Assembly: GCA_964554415.1 (NCBI GenBank)
Contig: CAZKON010000002.1
Span: 1-52,813 of the forward strand
Direction: 5' to 3'
DNA: 52,813 nt
Source of the DNA: JAGVXD01 sp964554415
GTDB taxonomy: Archaea; Nanobdellota; Nanobdellia; Pacearchaeales; GW2011-AR1
In this document: piece after piece, positions 24,580 through 32,800 of the stretch
How the letters are laid out: every line of letters starts with the position of its first letter
Numbering within the stretch: the stretch's first letter is position 1
Position numbers and translations under genes: made by a program
The notes under the pieces: model-generated
Seen by the model: only the letters and a program-made list of their open reading frames with translations
The model's database searches: none
Told to the model about the DNA's origin: nothing

Positions 24580-24704
24580 CGTTTCTTCTTTTTCTTTCTT
24601 GCAGCAAGATACTTTCTTATCTTTTGCACCTTTGAGCTCTTACCTTTTTTACTTGGCTGTCTTCCACGCACTTTTTTATTTTTACCTAACTTCTTTTTTT
24701 TCAT
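24576..24704 (-). CDS. very basic 42-residue protein
   Basis: The reverse strand reads MKKKKLGKNKKVRGRQPSKK, then 'GKSSKVQKIRKYLAARKKKK' to the stop. More than half of the residues are Lys or Arg. Such small basic proteins in archaea are often ribosome- or nucleic-acid-associated. No homology is recognised. It could be co-transcribed with the possible ORF at 24732-24878 from the TATA near 24930. Confidence 0.5.
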   Translation of the reverse strand: MKKKKLGKNKKVRGRQPSKKGKSSKVQKIRKYLAARKKKKKR

Positions 24705-24731
24705 GAAAGGGACTCGGTGCGTGAGTGTCCT

Positions 24732-24878
24732 TCAGCTTCGCAGTTCAATCTTAATCTTCCGCTTTACTGTAAAGGTGATCTCACGCGTACACATAGGCAA
24801 GCATACTTCGGTGCAGATTTCGTAAGGGGAGTTATAGTCCCGCCCCCTTATTAATGGCTGGACACCGGACAGAGGCTG
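24732..24878 (-). other. possible small ORF or non-coding RNA region
   Basis: Between 24705 and 25082 there is no confident gene. On the minus strand a TATA (AAAAGGTTTATAAAC, about 24928-24942) predicts transcription from about 24905. An open frame without an ATG near its 5' end runs 24878-24732, reading 'GRDYNSPYEICTEVCLPMCT' and 'REITFTVKRKIKIELRS'. The region also contains the hairpin ATCCT-gga-AAGGAT. Either a non-AUG small protein or a structured RNA is possible. Confidence 0.3.
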
Positions 24879-25082
24879 CTATGGTCACATCCTTTCCAGG
24901 ATAACCGACTTGGTATTAAGGATTGAGATGTTTATAAACCTTTTGGGGACTTGGGCTTTTGTGTTATTTAGAAATAACTTCCTCTCGTTCTTCCCTTGCT
25001 GCGGAGTTCCTCTCTGCGGAGTCGCTGCGCTAACTTGTATCGAATTGTTTAAATAGCGATACGTTCTTTATCTCTTGAGGTG

Positions 25083-26525
25083 ATGCTGGCTTTTGGTGCT
25101 GGTACGCGGATGAAGCGTTGGAAACATTATATTGGGGGGCAGTGGATGTCTGTTTCACAGACAACGCTATCTGTTTTGAATCCTGTTAGTGAAAAACGCA
25201 TTGCTCTTATTTCTGAAGCACAAAAAGCTGATGTTGATCATGCTGTGCATGCGAGTCGGGCTGCATTTGCTACCTGGAAAGAGACGACTCCTTCTGCGCG
25301 AGCTGCACGTTTCTTTAAATTAGCTGATTTGATAGATACGCATAAATTAAGATTAGCAAAACTCGAATCGGAGAATCAGGGAAAGACAGTTGCTTTAGCT
25401 AATTCAGATATTGAATTTGCTATTGACAACCTTCGTTTTTTTGCAGGTGCTTGCAGAACTTTGGGAGCAACTGCAGCAGGCAGCTATGTAGCTGGGAGCA
25501 CTTCTTTCTTGAAACGTGAGCCAATAGGTGTTGTCGCGGCAATTACTCCCTGGAATTATCCTTTAATGATAGCTTGCTGGAAACTAGCTGCTGTTGCTGT
25601 AGGAAATACTATTATCTTAAAACCAAGTTCGCTTACACCTATTACTACACTAGAACTTGCACTTCTTAGTGAGCAGGCAGGATTTCCTCCTGGCGTAATT
25701 AATGTTATTACCGGAAGTGGCGCTAAGACCGGAGTATTACTTGCTGAACATCCTGGGATTGATATGATCGCTTTAACAGGAAATACTGAAACTGGCAAGG
25801 ATATCATGAGACATGCGGCAGCGAATTTGAAAAAGGTGCATTTTGAGCTGGGAGGAAAGGCTCCGTTTATAGTTTTTGCAGATGCTTCATTAGAGCAGGC
25901 AGCATCTACTGCTGTTAATGCGGCAATCATTAATTCTGGACAGGATTGTACGGCGGCGGCACGTATATATGTGCATCAGCTTGTGTACGATCAGTTCTTA
26001 CAGCTTGTGAGAAAAGAAGCAGAAAAACGCATAGTTGGAGACCCAAACAAAGCCGGAACATCTATCGGTCCATTAATTTCTGCAAACTCTAAAGCAAAAG
26101 TCAATGAATTTATGAAACAGCTTGGTGACGCAAAAATTATCTATCAATCTCCAGTACCAAAAAAAGGCTTTTTCTTTCCGATTACTATTATTAAAGGTTT
26201 TTCTCAAGGAAGTCCGCTTTGCCAGCGTGAAGTTTTCGGTCCAGTAATCTTACTTGCGCCTTTTAAAGATGAAGAAGATGTAATCCAAAAAGCCAATAAT
26301 AGTAATTATGGTCTTGCTTCAAGTGTCTGGACAGGTGATGTGGGGCGTGCAATACGCGTTGCAAATGCGCTAAGAGCAGGAGAGGTATGGATTAATGAGC
26401 ATCTGCCTCTTGCTTCAGAGATGCCTCATGGGGGCTTGAAGCAGACAGGGAATGGGAAAGATTTAAGCGTGCATGCACTTGAAGAATATACTTATCTGAA
26501 GCATGTGTATATAGGATTAAAGTGA
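25083..26525 (+). CDS. NAD(P)-dependent aldehyde dehydrogenase
   Basis: This protein has about 480 residues and the full ALDH fold. The substrate tunnel/NAD segment is 'AAITPWNYPLMIACWKLAAV', the NAD-binding motif 'ALTGNTETGKDIM', the general-base Glu is in 'HFELGGKAPFIVF', and the catalytic Cys in 'NSGQDCTAAARIY'. The C-terminal 'MPHGGLKQTGNGKDLSVHAL' resembles betaine- or aminobutyraldehyde-type enzymes. It oxidises aldehydes to acids; the substrate is not certain. The TATA (GTTTAAATA) is centred 27-30 bases before the ATG at 25083; a GTG at 25080 and an ATG at 25110 are alternatives. Such an enzyme is unusual cargo for a reduced archaeal genome and may be acquired. Confidence 0.9.
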   Translation: MLAFGAGTRMKRWKHYIGGQWMSVSQTTLSVLNPVSEKRIALISEAQKADVDHAVHASRAAFATWKETTPSARAARFFKLADLIDTHKLRLAKLESENQGKTVALANSDIEFAIDNLRFFAGACRTLGATAAGSYVAGSTSFLKREPIGVVAAITPWNYPLMIACWKLAAVAVGNTIILKPSSLTPITTLELALLSEQAGFPPGVINVITGSGAKTGVLLAEHPGIDMIALTGNTETGKDIMRHAAANLKKVHFELGGKAPFIVFADASLEQAASTAVNAAIINSGQDCTAAARIYVHQLVYDQFLQLVRKEAEKRIVGDPNKAGTSIGPLISANSKAKVNEFMKQLGDAKIIYQSPVPKKGFFFPITIIKGFSQGSPLCQREVFGPVILLAPFKDEEDVIQKANNSNYGLASSVWTGDVGRAIRVANALRAGEVWINEHLPLASEMPHGGLKQTGNGKDLSVHALEEYTYLKHVYIGLK

Positions 26526-26526
26526 A

Positions 26527-26557
26527 ACATCAAGAATGCGAACGCAGAGCATTCTTG
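26527..26557. repeat. isolated palindromic module
   Basis: ATCAAGAATGCGAACGCAGA followed by GCATTCTTGAG forms a hairpin. It matches the hairpin at about 10777-10807 in the large array with one loop change and one compensated stem change. Confidence 0.7.
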
Positions 26558-26670
26558 AGCTTAGTGGATGGTAGTTCACATGAATACCTCTCTTGAAGTG
26601 CTATAATGTTTATATAGTCTACAACTTTCTTCTGCAAATAAGGTTTTGTAATCTAAGGAAATTGTGCTCT

Positions 26671-29160
26671 ATGGCAAAAAGCAATGATGAAGCGCCGAAA
26701 GAAGGGAATGATGATAATAAATCAAATCCTGAATTGGGGTTGATAGATATACCTGGCATTGGTCCGGGAATTGCTGCAAAGTTAGAGGCAGCAGGAGTGT
26801 ATGATCTTATGGGACTTGCAGTCATGTCACCTTCAGCTCTTTCTGAGCTTGCAGGTATTGGTGAAGCAGTTGCCCGCAAGGCGATTCAGGCAGCACGCAG
26901 CATGATGAAACTTGGATTTAGTGATGGTGTGGAATTTGCCAAAAAACGAGAGGATGTTTTTCACATTACTACTGGCTCGCAGAATTTAAATGGACTTCTT
27001 GGAGGGAAGGGGATTGAGACTAAGGCACTGACAGAAGCTTATGGTGCATTTGGCAGCGGGAAAACACAACTTGGTCTTACTTTGGCAGTCAATGTGCAAC
27101 TGCCTAAAGAAAAAGGAGGAGCAAACGGAAAGGCAGTATTTATTGATACAGAAGGTACATTTAGGCCTGAGAGAATCAGGCAGATTGCCGAGGGTATGGG
27201 GGCGAACAGCGAGAAAGTTTTAAAGAACATTCTTGTGGCGCGGGCGTTTAATTCAGACCACCAGATTTTGCTTATTGATAAGATTGCAGAACTTATTAAG
27301 GAAGGAGAGCCTATCCGTTTAATTATTATTGATTCCCTGACTGCCCATTTTCGCGCAGAATTTGCCGGACGAGGACAGTTAGCTGATAGGCAGCAGAAAT
27401 TAAACAGATATTTGCATACTTTAATGAAGTTGGCTGAACAACATAATCTGGCGGTTTATCTTACCAACCAAGTCATGGCAAATCCCGGCATGTTGTTTGG
27501 AGATCCGACTACTCCTGTTGGCGGGCACATAGTAGGGCATATGTGTTTGAAAGGTGGTTCTCTTATCCAGTTGGCTGATGGGAACATCATCCCCATAGAA
27601 GCGATGAAGCAAGAAAAAATCCTCTCTAGTGACCTTTCAACATTATCATTTAAAGACACTTCTTCTGAACAGCTCTTTATCAATCCTGATGTAAAGATTT
27701 TTCATACCATTATTACCAATGGGCAAATAACTTGCTCTCCTTTACATAAGTTTTTTACTGTAAATAACTTTGGAATTATAGAAAAGGAAGCAAAGGAGCT
27801 GAGGGAAGGGGATTTTGTTGCTCAAGCTTGTAAGATTGATATTAATGGAGAAGATGTTAGAGTGCCAGAGTTTAAGATAAAAAGAATAGGTGTGATAAGA
27901 AATGAAAGTGCTTTGATGATAAAAGAAAAATTATTGGAACGTAGCATAACGAGAAAAGAGGTATGTAAAAATATAGGGATAGCTCCTAGACAATTGAGAA
28001 GAGTATTGAATCAAGAATGGCCTACATCCTTAGGGGTTTTAGAAAATTTACAGAATTACAATGGAAGCCAGCTTCTTGAAGTTTTGCCAGTTACGACTTA
28101 CAAACACAGGGATTTGAAGATGCCAGAGTTCGTTACGCCTGCACTTGCACAAATCTTTGGATATTTTATTGGAGATGGAAATCTAGAAAGTAGAGGATTG
28201 AGATTTAGAGATGCGAGATATGAGGTTCTGGAGTGCTATAATCATCTTTTTACGGAAACATTCAATCTTTCGGGAAGAATTACAAAAGTCAGTGGTAAAA
28301 ATTGCTACAGTCTGAGTGTTAACTCAAGAGAGATAAGCGATTTATTTTCTTTGATGCTTCCTCAGATTTATAGCTACATAGGAAAGTCAAAGAAAGGAAC
28401 TGTGGCTGCATTTGTCAGAGGTTTTGTAGATGCTGAAGGGCATATTAACAAGAAGAGAGCATATATCTCTGTCGTGCAAAAAAATCCTCAAGTACTGAAG
28501 TATTTACAGCTTTTTTTACTGAGAGTCGGCATAAGAAGTACACTTAAATTTGGAATTGGGAAACAAGAAGTTAATATTCTTAGAATCATTGATAAAGATA
28601 TTAAGGGGTATTTGCAAATAGGATTTAGTGCATCAGACAAGCAAAGAACATTTTTAGAGAAAGTGAGAGAACTTGAAAATAAGTATACTTATGAGATAAT
28701 GCCTATACGAAGAACGGAATTAGTGGAACTGATGAGCTCATGTGGGCTGAAGCCTTTTTCTATACTAAGGTCAAGAGCTGAAAGTTATCGATGGGTAAGC
28801 AGGAAAGAACTTGAAAGAGTATTTTATGTTCTTATGGATTCTAAGATAAAAGACAGGCAAATAAAGCAGAAGGTAGAGTTTATTTTGAAAATTCTTCAGA
28901 AAGAAATAAAGTTTGAGAAAATAAGAGAAATTAAGAAAGAAGAAAATAAGGGAGAGATCTTGTATGACTTTTCAGTTCCGTATTTGCGAAATTATGTTGC
29001 TAATGGATTTATTGTGCATAATTCGACTTATCGTGTTTATTTACGCAGAGGCAAGCAGGGAAGCAGAGTTGCAAAATTAATTGATTCGCCAAATCTGCCA
29101 GATAATGAGACAGTATTCTTTGTTACATTACATGGTGTTAAAGACGAAGATAAGGATTAA
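26671..29160 (+). CDS. radA: RadA recombinase containing an intein
   Basis: The precursor is 829 residues; the spliced RadA would be 336. The ATG at 26671 is preferred to the upstream in-frame start at 26593. The N-terminal HhH domain is at residues ~30-80 ('IPGIGPGIAAKLEAAGVYDL'). Walker A is 'GAFGSGKT' (125-132) and Walker B 'LIIIDSLTAHFR'. The L2 segment 'NPGMLFGDPTTPVGGHIVGH' runs up to the intein. The C-extein begins STYRVYLRRGKQGSR and ends 'VFFVTLHGVKDEDKD'. RadA forms filaments on single-stranded DNA for homologous recombination. Activity requires splicing because the intein splits the conserved ATPase core. Confidence 0.95.
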   Translation: MAKSNDEAPKEGNDDNKSNPELGLIDIPGIGPGIAAKLEAAGVYDLMGLAVMSPSALSELAGIGEAVARKAIQAARSMMKLGFSDGVEFAKKREDVFHITTGSQNLNGLLGGKGIETKALTEAYGAFGSGKTQLGLTLAVNVQLPKEKGGANGKAVFIDTEGTFRPERIRQIAEGMGANSEKVLKNILVARAFNSDHQILLIDKIAELIKEGEPIRLIIIDSLTAHFRAEFAGRGQLADRQQKLNRYLHTLMKLAEQHNLAVYLTNQVMANPGMLFGDPTTPVGGHIVGHMCLKGGSLIQLADGNIIPIEAMKQEKILSSDLSTLSFKDTSSEQLFINPDVKIFHTIITNGQITCSPLHKFFTVNNFGIIEKEAKELREGDFVAQACKIDINGEDVRVPEFKIKRIGVIRNESALMIKEKLLERSITRKEVCKNIGIAPRQLRRVLNQEWPTSLGVLENLQNYNGSQLLEVLPVTTYKHRDLKMPEFVTPALAQIFGYFIGDGNLESRGLRFRDARYEVLECYNHLFTETFNLSGRITKVSGKNCYSLSVNSREISDLFSLMLPQIYSYIGKSKKGTVAAFVRGFVDAEGHINKKRAYISVVQKNPQVLKYLQLFLLRVGIRSTLKFGIGKQEVNILRIIDKDIKGYLQIGFSASDKQRTFLEKVRELENKYTYEIMPIRRTELVELMSSCGLKPFSILRSRAESYRWVSRKELERVFYVLMDSKIKDRQIKQKVEFILKILQKEIKFEKIREIKKEENKGEILYDFSVPYLRNYVANGFIVHNSTYRVYLRRGKQGSRVAKLIDSPNLPDNETVFFVTLHGVKDEDKD
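27544..29022 (+). other. RadA intein with LAGLIDADG homing endonuclease (493 aa)
   Basis: The intein starts at Cys (residue 292, 'CLKGGSLIQLADGN') and ends in '..YVANGFIVHN' before Ser+1 of 'STYRVYLRR'. The terminal His-Asn and the Cys1/Ser+1 nucleophiles are all present. 'PDVKIFHTIITNGQITCSPL' with a downstream His is the block-B region. Two LAGLIDADG-type motifs are visible, 'LAQIFGYFIGDGN' and 'VRGFVDAEGHI', each with the catalytic Asp. It looks fully competent for both splicing and homing. The extein residue before Cys1 is Met, where intein-free RadA usually has Ala or Ser. Confidence 0.92.
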
Positions 29161-29446
29161 TCGGCTAATGCCCTTACGAGGCTCAGAAAATCAAGGATTT
29201 TCTGGGACTTAAACTTTTACAAGTTTAAGTATTTGAACCTCTTCTCGGTTCAAATCATGCCCTTACGAGGCTCAGAAAATCGAGGATTTTCTGGGACTTA
29301 AACTTTTACAAGTTTAAGTATTTGAACCTCTTCTCGGNNNNNNNNNNNNNNNNNNNNNNNNNNNNNNNNNNNNNNNNNNNNNNNNNNNNNNNNNNNNNNN
29401 NNNNNNNNNNNNNNNNNNNNNNNNNNNNNNNNNNNNNTTCAAATCA
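29161..29446. repeat. tandem copies of the tRNA-Arg 3' end with inserted hairpins (contains gap)
   Basis: Two 89-bp units start at 29168 and 29257. Each begins ATGCCCTTACGAGG, identical to the complement of the tRNA-Arg 3' end at 29446-29459. Each then carries hairpin CTCAGAAAATC-aag-GATTTTCTGGG and hairpin ACTTAAACTT-ttac-AAGTTTAAGT, and resumes the T-arm sequence ATTTGAACCTC. A third perfect hairpin ATTTGAACC..GGTTCAAAT follows. The 100-N gap at 29338-29437 interrupts the array, so copy number is unknown. Confidence 0.8.
29338..29437. other. scaffold gap (100 N)
   Basis: Exactly 100 N, a conventional placeholder. The bases before and after are parts of the same tandem repeat, so the true distance is unknown and the gap most likely reflects repeat collapse. 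Confidence 0.95.
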
Positions 29447-29573
29447 TGCCCTTACGAGGATTTGAACCTCGGTCTCAACCTTATCGCGAGCCAATCTTCA
29501 AGGCAGGAATTCATCTTTTTAATGAACTCTTTCACCGCAAGGTCGCATTCTATCCGGGCTGAACTATAAGGGC
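29447..29573 (-). tRNA. tRNA-Arg(GCG) with 53-nt intron
   Basis: The acceptor stem GCCCTTA pairs with TAAGGGC, with discriminator A. The D-arm is GTTC..GAAT, the anticodon stem CGACC/GGTTG, and the T-arm CGAGG-TTCAAAT-CCTCG. The anticodon loop TT-GCG-G-A is interrupted between positions 37 and 38 by an intron (29482-29534). Intron CGCG can pair with the anticodon UGCG to make the archaeal bulge-helix-bulge. No CCA is encoded. A minus-strand TATA (AAAAGGTTTAAAACC) lies upstream at about 29598-29612. Bases 29574-29830 hold only this promoter, a hairpin (CCCAAA..TTTGGG) and the promoter of the next gene. Confidence 0.92.
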
Positions 29574-29830
29574 ATAGAAAATGGAGCCGAAAAAGGGTTT
29601 TAAACCTTTTGTGGCACAGAGTTAGAGGTGCTTTTGACTACTTTGGTTTTTTCTTTAAGAAATGTGCGCGGGCTCCCAAACTTGAGTTTTTGGGAAAATT
29701 TTGGACTTTGATTTGTGAGCTATATTTTAGGCATTTTATGCTAAAAAAACATGTGCTGTAATGCTTTTTTTATTGCCGAAATGATTATAAAGTAGACTAT
29801 ACACTACTTATTAAGTTTGTACTGAAAAAA

Positions 29831-32800
29831 ATGGTGTATTCGAGGTATATATGGCGTAATAAGAAAAGATATGGTCCTTATTATTATGAAACGCGCCGCG
29901 TCGGAGCCAGAACTATTACCAAATATGTGTCTGCACCTCTTCGCCCTACTTCTCTTTGGTTGGTCGGCTTACTCGCTCTTGTATTTACAGCACTTTCTTT
30001 TGTGGTGTTATATTTCATTATCTCTCCTACCGGACATGCTACACTTAACATTGCATCAACTATAGCGATTGGGCAGCCGATAAATGGAACACTCATACTT
30101 ACTTTAGAACCTAAAGAGTTTTTGCCTGCAGACACTCAGATTGTTTTATCACTTGGAGATCAGGAAAAGACGCTTTCATTGTCTGAATTGGTTTCTAGTG
30201 AACAGGCGGTTGGAGCGTATTATGTTTCTGGAACTATTTTGTCTGGAGCGGGGCAGGGATACGGGGCAGGGACAGAGACAATTTATCCTGAAGTTAGTTT
30301 TGAGCTGGTTATTTCTAAAGGAGGGTCTGGAGGGGTAGGGAGGAGCAAAGAGACAGAGAAGAAAGAAGAACCAAAGAAAGAGGAATTGATTGAGGAGAAG
30401 CAGAAAGAGAGTGAAGCGCAAGGGGAAGAAGTGAAGAAGGAAAAATCCGAGAAAGAAAGTGAGAAGACGAGTGAGGTGAAAGAAGAAGGGCAGGAAAAGG
30501 AAGAGCAGAGCAAAGAAGCAGAGAAGAAAGAGGAAACCAAAGGGAGCGAAAACAAGGCAGAGAAATTGACTGAGACAACTGCTCCTGCGGAGACAAGTGA
30601 GCAGACAATCACCGGCGCTGTTGTGGCTGAAAATACGGAGAGCGTTTCTGGCAGTGTGCGCAAAGACAAAGAGTTTACTTATGAGCTGAAAGCAGGGGAG
30701 AGAGCTTCATTGAAATCAGGAAGCGTGAAAATTGAGGGGCAGAGTGCCGATGACAGCTTTGTGCAGGTTGCATCTGCAGAAGGAAAGGTAATTGTGACGA
30801 CTGAGCATGAAACGCGGGTGAACGCGAGCGAGAGCGTGCAATTAGAGATTGCACTTTCATCTTTTAATCTAACTGCTGAAAAAGGTATTTTACAGGTAAG
30901 AGTTATTGCACAAGGCAATGAGCTTATCAGGGCAAATAAGGAGATTACTTTTGAGGAGCAGGAAACAGAGGGGAATGAAAGCGAGGAGCAAGAAGAGATT
31001 GTTTCGAATGCGACTGCGAAGAATGCTACAGTTGAGAGTGCGGGCAATGCGACGCTCGTGAATGCAACTTTGAATGAGACGAACATCACTTTGATTGGGA
31101 ATGAGACGCTGAATTTAACTTTTGTTAATGCAACAGTAAAGACAAGCAGGGCGAAAATACGCGTAGGAGAGAAAGTGCGATGGGTAAAGAATGTTTCTTT
31201 GGAGAGGGCGGAGAATGTTACATTGGAACTACCGAAGGAGGCAGAGAACGTGAGTGTGAAGAAAGTTGATGAAGAAACGCAGGAGACGAGCGAGGCAGTG
31301 GCGGAGATAAGAGGGATTACTGGACAAGTGACTGCAGAGATTAGATTATCTGAAAAAAGTGGATTCACGCGGTTTGTATTGGGATTGTTCGGGCGTTTGA
31401 CAGGAAAGGCAATTAGTAGTGATGGAAACGCGAGTGCGGGGATAAACGAAAGTGCGACGACTGGCGGAAACGCGAGCGTGGAGGTTACGCTTGCTGACAA
31501 TGCGACTGAATATGTGATTGAGTATTACACAGAGGCGCCGACTGCGACGGAGAGCGAGACAGCGAATGGGAAACAGGTCGTGATTTCAGGACCAGATTCA
31601 TTAAATTATACGGATGTGGAATCGTTTACCGAGATTCCTGAGATTTTGAGCGTGGGACAAGAGGCAGAGATTCGGATTTACTGGCAGGAGAATGCGAGCT
31701 TCGTCGCATTTGCGGCGAGCGACACGCAGGGCAATGGGTATTTGGATTATATTGAATGGATAACGCCGCACTTGAGCAATCAGACGTTTAATATTATCTT
31801 GATTACAAAAGCAGAGCATTTGAATGAGACACGAGGATTTATTGAAGATGTGTATGACTTTGTGAAAACGAGAGACGAAAATTTTACGACTATTCCTGCG
31901 GGACAATATATACGTGTGACATTTGAAAGGAATCTGACGAATGATAAGGATATCACGATTTATGCTCGCTCTGTACAAGAAAGCAGTGTGCAAGTATATG
32001 AGCGCGATGCAAACACAAGCATTGCTAACTTTGGGACAATCAGTGATAATCAGAAATATCGCATCTTGTTGACAAATCTACAGGGTAGTCAAAATGTCTT
32101 TGATTTGAAGACAAGCGGCGGAGCAGTTGACTTTGATTATATCGTGGATCCTGCGGTGAGTTATAATATTACGTTTGTTTTACCTACACCTGCTGATGGC
32201 GCGACAATTAATGATGACAACGTTACTTTGAATGTAAGCGTAACAAATGCTTCTGATTTAAGCAGCTTTATCTGGAACTGGAACGGGACGAATACCACGA
32301 TGTATAATGATTCTCTTGTTTTGATGATGAATTTTGACAATGTTAGCGCGATTGGCGATAATGAGACACATGTAAAAGATGCGAGCAGGTACGGGAATAA
32401 TGGGACATTGTATAATGGTGCTATATATAATATAAGTGGAAGATATGGTAGTACATCCTCTTTTGATGGAGTTGATGATCGCCTCGATATTCCCCATAGC
32501 TCCAGTTTAGTAACTTCTTCTGCACTAACTGTTGAGTTTTGGTTTAGAGCAAGAGCAGGTGCTGGTGCAGTGATGGGCGTTCGCTCTCCAGCAGCAAGTC
32601 AAGGATGGCAGATTGGTTATAATGATAGTGGCGGTAACTCTATTTATTATATTGGAACAGGCGCGTGGACAAGTATTACTCTTACGGCACCATCAGCAGG
32701 CGTCTGGCACCATCTAGCACAGACGTGGAATGGTTCACAGTTCTCGCTGTACATTGATGGGGCGAACCAGAGTCAGGTTGCTAAAACAGGCACGATTAGT

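Noticed and set aside
26593..26670. Upstream in-frame ATG of radA
   Set aside because: The 26 extra residues are hydrophobic/basic and not RadA-like; MAKSNDEAPKEG at 26671 is a typical acidic RadA start.
30283..31500. Long minus-strand open frames (up to 273 codons) opposite the giant surface gene
   Set aside because: Low-complexity Ser/Leu-rich translations mirror the Glu/Lys- and Asn/Thr-rich sense sequence; there is no promoter and no recognisable domain.
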